Origin: Halichoerus grypus | Taxonomy: Eukaryota; Chordata; Mammalia; Carnivora; Phocidae | Assembly (NCBI RefSeq): GCF_964656455.1 | Contig: NC_135717.1 | Span: 11,251,033-11,315,032 of the forward strand | Length of the DNA stretch: 64,000 bases | Reading direction: 5' to 3' | In this document: positions 56,061 to 64,000 of the stretch, piece by piece | Position numbering within the stretch: position 1 is the first letter of the stretch | Layout: every line of letters begins with the position of its first letter | The notes under the pieces: model-generated | What the model saw: only the letters and a program-made list of their open reading frames with translations | What the model was told of the DNA's origin: nothing | Database searches by the model: none | Position numbers and translations under genes: made by a program

Positions 56061-56510
56061 CTCTGAAATCCATTTCAGATTGGCGGATAAAATGTGATTA
56101 TATTTACACTTCCCTGACACAATTCAGGCAGCAAAATAACAGCCTGCCGGAGACATTTTTCTTCTTCATATTTAGATCTGTCAGTGCTGTAGGGCTGGGG
56201 GAACGAGGAGGGGTGACAGAGGCAGCTGGGGTTGGCAATATGGTTTAGTTAGCTCACAAATAGAGACGTTCTGTGCACTGTGTGTCTATCTATCTCTCTC
56301 TCATCTCAGAGTTCCTTGAACACCATCCTGAATGGCATTCAGAGTGATGATATGGCATGCTAATCAATAGTGCTCTATGCAAATCGAATTTCTCATTTTT
56401 GCCTTGACACAGCCCATAAATTATTTCAACATAATACTTTAATTGGTTCACACTCATTAGGGGATGTACGATGTATGACTCACCAGTTTCTGTGTAAGTC
56501 AGTTGCAATT
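56061..56510. promoter_or_regulatory. candidate constrained non-coding element
   Basis: Repeat-free, with an octamer ATGCAAAT (56,377-56,384), GCATGCTAATCAAT just before it, and ATAAATTATTT and CTTTAATTGG after it. A run of such POU- and homeodomain-like sites in single-copy DNA is typical of developmental enhancers. Not tested for conservation. Confidence 0.35.
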
Positions 56511-56594
56511 TGTATTAAAAATCTAGGATTCCAGATTGCAAGGTTAAAATGGTGGATGGGACAGTGTAGAGGTGACCTGGTGTTGCAGAGAGCA

Positions 56595-56760
56595 GGAGAG
56601 CCCTGGGGTGAGTGAGGGATTTTGATTCTAGTTCTCGAACTACAGGGATTAGCCGTATGTGATATTAGGCAACTCATTCAACTTCTTTGAGCCCAAGTGC
56701 CCTCATCTATACAATGAGTGGGTTGGTTTAGGGGGTCATCAGGATTCTATAATTATGTGA
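56595..56760 (+). mobile_element. MIR SINE
   Basis: 'atgtgatattaggcaactca', 'cctcatctatacaatgagtg', 'catcaggattctataattat'. Confidence 0.65.
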
Positions 56761-57018
56761 ACCCCTGCCTATTGTCCCCAGAGTGGCAATGTCAGATTTG
56801 TGTCCCAGTCTCCACTCTTGGGAGAGGATTGACATTCCATTTCACCAAGATTATAAAGATCATCAGGGATCCCATAGACATCACCCTGGACCCTTCTTAA
56901 GGAACCAGTGTTTCCAACTAAATATAACACTGTCCCTCTTGAATCCAGAGAGAAAAGGAACCCTCCTCTTTCTCAGGTCTCCTCTGAGCTCTGGATCTGT
57001 AGTGGATACTGTGATCTA
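56761..57018. other. single-copy DNA, nothing recognised
   Basis: No feature supported. Confidence 0.35.
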
Positions 57019-57400
57019 CTAATAAAGAACTTCTTGCCCCCATAGCTGGGAGCGCTGCCAGCCGATAGTCAGCAGCAATCAGCTACCTTTGGGGATTCCC
57101 TTAGAAGTGGAGAGTCCCCAGCCCCTTCTTGGAACAGGCTGCATCCAGTGACAGATGAATGTGGAGGAGTGAAAGCTGGGTCTTCTCACCCCATCTTGGG
57201 GTACAACTCTGAAGGGTCATTCCATCTTGAGAAATCCCCAGAGGGTTGGCAGAAACTTCTGCCAAGACTACATCGAAGTTCAATGTCTCCCTTTGCCGAG
57301 TGTTGCTTCTCTCCCTCCTTTCCAAGAGCACTCATTAATAAACTTCTTACATGCTGAGCTCCACCTCAGAGGCTGCATCCCAGGGAGGCCACTCTGCACC
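57019..57400 (+). mobile_element. LTR-like sequence (endogenous retrovirus-type)
   Basis: The polyadenylation-like 'cactcattaataaacttctt' is followed by 'ctccacctcagaggctgcat', and 'cccatcttggggtacaactc' lies upstream. This arrangement resembles the 3' part of a retroviral LTR. No frame, no TSD and no matching second LTR were found. Confidence 0.4.
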
Positions 57401-57540
57401 ATGATAAAATGTGTTTCCTCTAGGACAGAGAATTTAGATATCTTTCATCAACCATACAATGTGGACCCCAGACCCAAGTTCAATAGCCAACCTTCGAAAG
57501 TTAGGAGATATTACACCAACCTACAGATTTATGGATTCTT

Positions 57541-57744
57541 TTTTTTTTTTTTTAAGATTTTATTTATTTATTTGTCAGGGAGAGAGAGGGAGGGAGGGAG
57601 CACAAGCAGAGGGAGTAGCAGGCAAAGGGAGAAGCAGACTCCCTGCTGAGCAGGGAGCCCAATGTGGGACTCGATCCCAGGACCCTGAGATCATGACCTG
57701 AGCCAAAGGCAGACGCTTAACCGACTAAGCCACCCAGGCACCCC
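57541..57744 (-). mobile_element. Can-SINE
   Basis: Antisense copy with a T-run tail. Perfect 17-base TSD CAGATTTATGGATTCTT at 57,524-57,540 and 57,745-57,761. Confidence 0.98.
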
Positions 57745-57762
57745 CAGATTTATGGATTCTTT

Positions 57763-58195
57763 GAAAAATCTGGGAGGTCTCTGAATATTGAGACAAACAA
57801 CAGCCATCAGCTGAGACTGAACAGCCTCTGTCCCCCTGAGAGGGGACCTATCTCTCTGCCATTATTTGCCACATCCCCTTCAATGCCCTATTGCTCCCCA
57901 GTGTGAAACTGAGGGCAATGATATTTTTGGTGCGAAGTTAATGACTCCTTTTCTCACCTTCTGCCAGGTTGGTAACTCCTCTTCTTATCTGCTGATGCCT
58001 GGACACAAGGAGTCCAAAGTACCTCGAGAGCACTTATAGATTGTAGTTTGGTGGACCCTTGCTGTGTCCTGTAGTAAGTATATCCCCTTTGGGGACCAGC
58101 CTACAGAACCCAGAATTGCAGGAATAGAAAATACAGAGTCTCCCAGGGGCTCATTGGTTGTGATGATAATTAGGAGAAAGCCTCCCTCCACCCCA
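57763..58195. other. possible retroelement remnant, not identified
   Basis: A 68-codon - frame (57,985-58,191) has a retroelement-like feel and lies between LTR-like and ERVL-like sequence, but I cannot assign it. Confidence 0.25.
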
Positions 58196-58880
58196 CTGTT
58201 CCCAGACCAGTCTTCTTATATGGAGTACCGTATCAAATAAAGGTCTCTGATTTAATGCACATGTATATATTTTGAAGGATGCCATTCTGTGCTTTCAAAG
58301 TATTGCCTTCCATATGGTAGTTCAGCTGTGCATTTAGAAAGCTATTAAGTATTCTTCGAGGCCATTTCTTTCTTGTTGGCATAGTAAATCATATGACCAT
58401 GGTAGACAATATGCCCATGCTCAACACTGCACTATCAAGTGGGCCCCTGGCTGAGTGCTGGTATGAGATTATATACCTATGGATCAGGCATTTGTAAGCT
58501 CTGTGGAGAAGAGACAAACCAACCAACTCATTGCTGGTCTAGACACATAGTCCTATAAGGAGGAACTCCTGGCCCTTCATGCATGGAGGGGGCCTGATGT
58601 AGTTGGTTTGCCACCAGTGGTCTGCTGGTCTCATTGAAGAAGAATGCCCTGTTGGCAGTGGTATGCTAGAGTCAGCTTGCACCAGTCACCAGCAGTCATC
58701 GTGTGCATCTTTTCCAACTCTGTGTAAAGGGACATCACATTGGTAGCTTGAAATTGGCCATAGTAGAGTATTTATATCATTGAAATGGGAAAACACCACA
58801 AACGAGAGCCTCTTGTTAAACACTTGCCAGCATACCACTGCTCATCACTGAAGCTACTATGCACCCTGCAGAATTAATTC
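58196..58880 (-). mobile_element. ERVL-like internal (pol) remnant
   Basis: The order 'tacctatggatcaggcattt', 'tgctggtctagacacatagt', 'aactcctggcccttcatgca' and 'cctgatgtagttggtttgcc' is characteristic of antisense ERVL-type pol sequence in mammals. The frame is thoroughly broken by stops and indels, so it cannot encode a protein. Confidence 0.55.
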
Positions 58881-58929
58881 TAACCCTCACTCCAACTAAG
58901 CACTTTTGATTGCTTAAATCGAAATCATT

Positions 58930-60835
58930 GAGGGCTTCTGCTTCTAGTTGTAATGGGCATCTTCTCTTAGAATGATCCTCTCACTGAAAGCAACTATGAA
59001 TTCTTGATGAAATCCAGAAGCAAGCACGTTTAAAAAAATTTTTGATGGCATCCGTGCACAACCAAGGCAACCAAGTCTTGAGAAGCCACGTGAGCAGAGC
59101 TTTCCCTTCTTTAGGGAATTTGCCAAGTCCCAGCCTGGAGCCCAGACGGCCATCAGAAAATGTCAGACTAGAGCTTTCGGCACGATCATGGGGATGGGAT
59201 AGAAATGAGAGTTCAGCACTTCAAAGGCTTCCAGGACTTGAGAAGTCAAGATCCTAGAGAAAAGAGCCTGCAAAGGCATTCTGTGCCACTTTTTACCTCG
59301 TGGCATTTGCTGAACCCAGAGCTGAGCTGGGCAAAAAGCTGATAAGCAAAGCAGAAAATGGAAACTTACGGGGGAAAAAAATCTATCATCAGAGCTTCCA
59401 GCATCTTGTGGTACTAGGAAAACAAAACTGAACTTCAGAGAGAGACGAGAAGTTGGCTAAGCACTCATGGGTGAGTTTAATTGAGACCCATAAAAGGCTA
59501 TGCTCCAAGAGTCAGCATGCACCAAAAATAGACAAGCCCATATGGAACCTTAAATCTAGTCCTGAATCATCTCAGCCCCTGGTTAGATGAAGATTGTACC
59601 CAAGAGCCAGAAGAACTTTAAGTCCTCTCTGGAAGAATATAAAATTATCCTTTGCCCTACAATTTTTCATTCAAAATGTCTGGCATTCAATAAAAAATTA
59701 CCATGCATGCCAGGAGATAGGGGCAAGTGTGCAAAAGCCAAGAGAAAAAATAAAACAGAAGAAAGAAATAGACTTACAGGTGATATACATATTAAGGGGA
59801 GGATGTTAACTATAATTAATAGGTTTAAGAAAACAGGTAAGGTGGAAAATTTCAACAGAGAATTAGAGTGCATAAAAATAACCAAATAGAAATTCTAGAA
59901 CAAGGGGCACCTGGTTGGTTCAGTCGTTAAGCGTCTGCCTTCGGCTCAGGTCATGATCCCAGGGTCCTGGGATCGAGCCCCGCATCAGGCTCCCTGCTCA
60001 GCGGGAAGCCTGCTTCTCCCTCTCCTACTCCCCCTGCTTGTGTTCCCTCTCTCGCTGTGTCTCTCTCTGTCAAAAAAAAAAAAAAAAAAAAAATTCTAGA
60101 ACAAAAAATAATAGTAATGGCCAAAATAAAAAATTAATGGTTTAATAGTAGATTAGATATAGCAGAGGAAGGGATTCATAGATTGGAAAGTAGAATATAC
60201 AAAAAAGACAAAGTGGGCACAGGGAGAAATAACACTTGACAATTACAGAAAAGAACACATAGGACATATAAGGCATGGTCAGTAGGCTAACATGCTTAGA
60301 ATTAGATTCCTGTAAGGAGGAAAAGCTAGAATGGGACAGAAACACTATTTTCAGCACACTGGCTGGAAAATTCCCCAAACTGACAAAGGACACTAAACTG
60401 CACTTTCAAAAAGCCTAACAGCTCCTTACATGTATAATACAAAGAATGTCTTACCTAGGCACATCATAATAAAAGTCCTGAAAGCCATATGGAAACTCTT
60501 GAAAGAAGTCATCAAGAAAAAGATGTATTGCCTTCAAAAGCACAATAATAATTTTTTAAAAGCTTAAGAACTATTTTTTTCCTACAGAAATTATGTAAAT
60601 CAGAATACAAGAAAATGTGCCTATCAAAGTGCCCCCCAAAATTATTTCTAACATAAAATTATATACCTAGTGAGAATATCCTTTAATAGCAAAAGTGATA
60701 TAAAGACATTTTCAGACAAATATTGACAACATCTGCACCCAGGGAAAGTTCACTAAAGAAAATTCTAGAAAGAGTCTTTAGGCAGATATTATGTGATCCA
60801 TATAGAAGCACAATTATGTAGCAAATTAAAAAAAA
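58930..60835 (+). mobile_element. HAL1/L1 ORF1-type LINE, split by a SINE
   Basis: A degraded LINE 5'-half remnant: 'aaagcaactatgaattcttg' near the start, 'gaaattctagaacaa' at the SINE junction, then 'gtgagaatatcctttaatag', 'aaagacattttcagacaaat' and 'aaaattctagaaagagtctt' near the end. A 100-codon + frame (59,587-59,889) is a surviving Lys-rich piece. Not functional. Confidence 0.6.
59904..60090 (+). mobile_element. Can-SINE inside HAL1/L1
   Basis: Young-type body, but the AAATA tail is replaced by a pure A run of about 22. TSD AAATTCTAGAACAA at 59,890-59,903 and 60,091-60,104. Confidence 0.97.
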
Positions 60836-60839
60836 AAAA

Positions 60840-61262
60840 ATACTGGAAAGAGTGTGGTATGTCAGAAAACTGAATGTGTTGTATATCTCTTATATGTAGA
60901 CTCTTCAAAAGCCAAATCTTGTAGAAACAGAGAATAGAATGGTGGTTACCAGAGGTTAGGGCAACTGGAGATATGTCATTAAAGGGAACAAAATTGCACC
61001 TGGAAGATGAATAAGTTCTGGAGATCTAATGCACAGCATAGTGATGATAGTCAACAATACTATACTACATAACTCAAAATTGCTAAGGAGACACTAGATC
61101 CCAAGTGTTCTCACCACAAAAGGGAAATGATAATTACATGATGTGTTAGAGGTGCTAGCTAAAGCCACAATGGTAATCATGTCACAACATACAAACATAC
61201 CAAATCAATACTTTGTATACCTTAAAGTTATATAGTGTATGTCAATTGTAGTTCACTTAGAA
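60840..61262 (+). mobile_element. LINE-1 (L1M-type) 3' UTR
   Basis: 'agaatggtggttaccagagg', 'gatgaataagttctggagat', 'gttctcaccacaaaagggaa', 'gtataccttaaagttatata'. It ends with 'gtcaattgtagttcacttag'. Confidence 0.8.
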
Positions 61263-61775
61263 AACTACAATTGGTGTGGGCACAAGTTTAGATCAAAACC
61301 AGGCCAGTGGAATACCACACACATTAGTCACCTGATCTAGAACAAATATGCTACTGCAAAATTCTTTGTTTTATATAAATGTTAATTTTTTAATGTAATC
61401 TATATGCCTAAAGTGGGGCTCGAACTTATGACCCCAAGATCAAGAGATGCATGCTCTACCAACTGAGCCAGTCAGGAGCCCTGATATTGCAAAATTCATG
61501 ATATGGTACTTTATAAAAGAGGATGCCCAAATGGCCAGTAAACAAATGAAAAGTTGCTCAACATCACTGGTTGACAGGGAGAATCATATTAGAATTATAA
61601 GATACCATTACAAACAAACAGACACACAAAAGTAGCATGGTTAAAGTTAAGGGGAAAAAATTGGCAATGCTACACATTGGTGAGACTATGGAACAATTAG
61701 AATTTTCATAGTCTGCTGGTGAGAGCAGGGTTTGGTACAACCACTTTGGAAAACATCCCACCATGTATGGTGAAG
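61263..61775 (+). mobile_element. LINE-1 ORF2 fragment, split by a short SINE
   Basis: 'atcaaaaccaggccagtgga' precedes the SINE. 'aaatggccagtaaacaaatg', 'ttggcaatgctacacattgg' and 'acaaccactttggaaaacat' follow it. Broken frame. Confidence 0.65.
61364..61482 (-). mobile_element. short tRNA-like Can-SINE, old subtype
   Basis: Antisense tRNA-like head (GTGGGGCTCGAACTTATGAC to CTGAGCCAGTCAGGAGCCC) with little more than an A/T tail. TSD CTGCAAAATTC-like (one substitution) on both sides. Confidence 0.85.
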
Positions 61776-61953
61776 AAGGGAGGGCCAAGGTGAGGGTGGA
61801 AGTGGCAGGGGGTTAGTTGTGGCTCTTATCATCTATTTAGCACTAGAGGCCAGGAGGTGGCCACTTTACATGCCCAACTGTTGGGACTAGGGAAACAGCC
61901 CTCAAAGTCTTTCTCCCCAACTCAAATGTGGGGCTTGGTAAACTCCAGTAATT
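61776..61953. other. single-copy DNA, nothing recognised
   Basis: No feature supported. Confidence 0.35.
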
Positions 61954-61965
61954 AATCTTACAAAG

Positions 61966-62165
61966 GGCGCCTGGGTGGCTCAGTTGGTTAAGCGACTGCC
62001 TTCGGCTCAGGTCATGATCCTGGAGTCCCGGGATCGAGTCCCGCATCGGGCTCCCTGCTCGGCAGGGAGTCTGCTTCTCCCTCTCACCCTCCTCCCTCTC
62101 ATGCTCTCTGGTCTCTCATTCTCTCTCTCTCAAATAAATAAATAAAATCTTTAAAAAAAAAAAAA
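61966..62165 (+). mobile_element. Can-SINE, GCGACTGCC subtype
   Basis: Shares AGCGACTGCC and CCTGGAGTCCCGGGATCGAG with the copy at 53,571. TSD AATCTTACAAAG at 61,954-61,965 and 62,166-62,177. Confidence 0.98.
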
Positions 62166-62329
62166 AATCTTACAAAGAAGCCTTTGATTTTCTGGGAATA
62201 ACAGTTCTCAGTTTGAATCTTCTGATGTTGACTATGGACATATGATTTTCCAAGAGTTCTTTGTAAGATACTTTTCTTTCCACAAAAACATGAGATGGAA
62301 TCTACTTGATATCAAAACAGGGGCTACCT

Positions 62330-62425
62330 TTATTTTTATGTATTTATTTATTTGTTTGTTTTAAAATTTCTTTATTTTTAAATGTATGTCTGTATTTATT
62401 TATTTTATTATTTTTTTAAGCAATG
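62330..62425 (+). repeat. (TTTA)n-type A+T-rich tract
   Basis: Degenerate TTTA/TTTG units. It may be the tail of a decayed retroelement. Confidence 0.8.
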
Positions 62426-62429
62426 GCTT

Positions 62430-63060
62430 ACTTTAGCCTGTTCTGGCTGTTCCTCTAAATGCTGAAGTCCTGCCCTTCCCTTTTAGCTGCAGGCTCAGTG
62501 CTGTAACAATGAATGGAGACATGGCTTCTGGAATTAGACCTGCAGTTCCTAACCCGGTATTGGTTGTAGACAAGGATAAATAAGATGATGGCCTCCTTAC
62601 CTAAACCCACCATGGATGTCTTTGGCTGTGGTTCCTAGTTTTTCCTTTTTGCCTGCTAGGATAGAGGTTCACCTCTGAATGTCAGCAGGATCCCTAACAA
62701 CCTGGTTAGTTCCACATTCCAGCGGCCCACAACTGGCCAATGCTTCCGCTATAACCACCAGCTATTGTTGGTTGTTTCCTACATAGGCCCCAAAAGATGT
62801 TTTGGTATAGTAGGTAGGCACTTTCCGAGCAGAAGATTGCGATAACCTCACCCAACTTCCTATAAGTACACTCCTAATGGACTCTCCCACCCCCCAAACT
62901 TCGCCATCCCACATCAAGCTGAACCATGCCACATCCCCAGATTTTGTGATTCGTGCTATCTGGCTTAGCAAGCTCACCACATTGGTGGCCTTTTCCTTAC
63001 AGGGTATTTCTGGCATGTGATATGATTCATGGAAAAACTGAAAAAAATCCATCAAGCCAG
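62430..63060 (-). other. possible ERVL-type remnant (low confidence)
   Basis: Texture and a 97-codon - frame (62,762-63,055) suggest decayed retroelement sequence, perhaps of the same class as 58,196-58,880. I could not match it well, so it may be single-copy. Confidence 0.25.
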
Positions 63061-63551
63061 TTGTTGGAATTCATGTGTGCTTGTCTGACAGAAATTTAAC
63101 ATTTCAAAGGCTTTAGGGAAAATGGTGTCAGGACAGAGGATACTTAGAATAATAGATGTACAACATCTCTGCTCAGTGCAGCCTTCCTTGATTATTCCAT
63201 CTGTAAGTTGTTACTTTAAGATGCATTTTTCAGTTTGATTTGGATTAAACATTGCCTCTGAAAATTACTCACATTCCCAGAGGCCACAGGACAGTCCATA
63301 TAACTTAAATAAATCGGACATGTTTGAATTGATAAATAAATGCATATGTGTCCACCCACTCCAGTGCCCTGTACATGGAATATTCTTGGGGAAAGTTCTA
63401 CAAAAACCTTGAAAATTACCAAAAAGCAGCAGGAAAAATCCTTCCGGGGCAAGGTGAAGGGGGACACCCACCTCCCTGTGAGATGAAGCAAACACATCTC
63501 CAAGATACAGGGCAGGTCATATTGTGGGGGAGATTTTGAAATACATTGGAT
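63061..63551. other. single-copy DNA, nothing recognised
   Basis: Overlapping - frames at 63,216-63,503 have no domain. Confidence 0.4.
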
Positions 63552-63567
63552 AGATTAGTTATTTTTA

Positions 63568-63765
63568 TTTTTATTTATTTTAAAGATTTTATTTATTTAT
63601 GTGACAGAAAGAGACACAGCAAGAGAGGAAACACAAGCAAGGGGAGAGGGAGAAGCAGGCCTCCCGCGAAGCAGGGAGCCCCAATGCGGGACTCGATCCC
63701 AGGACCCTGGGACCATGACCTGAGCCAAAGGCAGGCGCTTAATGACTGAGTCACCCAGGTGCCCC
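63568..63765 (-). mobile_element. Can-SINE
   Basis: Antisense copy. Perfect 16-base TSD AGATTAGTTATTTTTA at 63,552-63,567 and 63,766-63,781. Confidence 0.98.
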
Positions 63766-63784
63766 AGATTAGTTATTTTTAAAA

Positions 63785-64000
63785 GACTAATTTTTTTAGA
63801 GGTCTTTTAGGTTTACAGCAACATTAAGAGGAAGGCACAAAGACTTCCCATTTACCCCCTGCCCCCACCCATTCACAGCATCCCCCCATTTGTCAATATC
63901 CACCTCTGGAGTGTTATGTTTGTTGTAACTAATGAGCCTACGTGGATACATCACAATCACCCAAAGTCCATAGTTTACTTTAGCGTTCAATGCTGGTGTT
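63785..64000 (-). mobile_element. LINE-1 (old) antisense 3' end, runs off window
   Basis: 'aggtttacagcaacattaag', 'acccattcacagcatccccc' and 'aatcacccaaagtccatagt' mark the antisense 3' region of an old L1. It continues beyond the end of the window. Confidence 0.7.

Overview
This window is nuclear DNA of a caniform carnivore and holds no gene I can recognise. The diagnostic signal is a dense set of tRNA-derived Can-SINEs: 29 copies, 18 on + and 11 on -. Their A/B-box head carries the GTTAAGCGTCTGCC variant, followed by a CT-rich body and an (AAATA)n AAATCTT tail. The dog-specific SINEC_Cf sequence, the cat version and the mustelid GTTAAAGCCTCTGCC variant are all missing, so I infer a bear or a pinniped. 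Codon structure, long open frames, rRNA, functional tRNA genes, CRISPR arrays and bacterial features are absent. The longest open frames are chance readings, several of them inside repeats.

Layout. 0-10 kb: a twin-primed L1 carrying a SINE, L2 and MIR remnants, an antisense LTR-like block (5.5-6.2 kb), a + strand L1 3' half (6.2-7.4 kb) and a polypyrimidine tract (8.4 kb). 10-23 kb: L2, MIR and SINEs, a second twin-primed L1 (18.1-18.6 kb), an antisense L1 3' end (19.5-20.5 kb) and a cluster of LTR-like repeats (20.7-21.9 kb). 23-32 kb: more L1, SINEs and simple repeats, plus the best candidate coding exon (26,662-26,742, - strand). 32-37 kb: a nested SINE pair, then about 2.6 kb of antisense old LINE, a GATA/GATG satellite tract and a very short young L1. 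37-50 kb: mostly single-copy DNA with MIR, SINE and two small hAT-like DNA transposons. 50-57 kb: LTR-like repeats each split by a SINE, a second nested SINE pair, and single-copy blocks that look constrained. 57-64 kb: an LTR/ERVL-like remnant, HAL1/L1 sequence on +, SINEs, and an antisense L1 that runs off the end.

No genes can be shown to act together. If a gene covers this window it probably does so as intron. Two short - strand intervals (5,194-5,295 and 26,662-26,742) have splice-site-like borders, an open frame, a length divisible by three and the same phase. They are the only places where I would look for coding sequence. Several single-copy blocks keep more CpG or more TAAT-type homeodomain motifs than their surroundings and are candidate regulatory elements. 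That is inference, since conservation cannot be measured here.

Repeat family names come from pattern recognition without a library search. Boundaries supported by target-site duplications (TSDs) are precise to a few bases; boundaries of old repeats are approximate.
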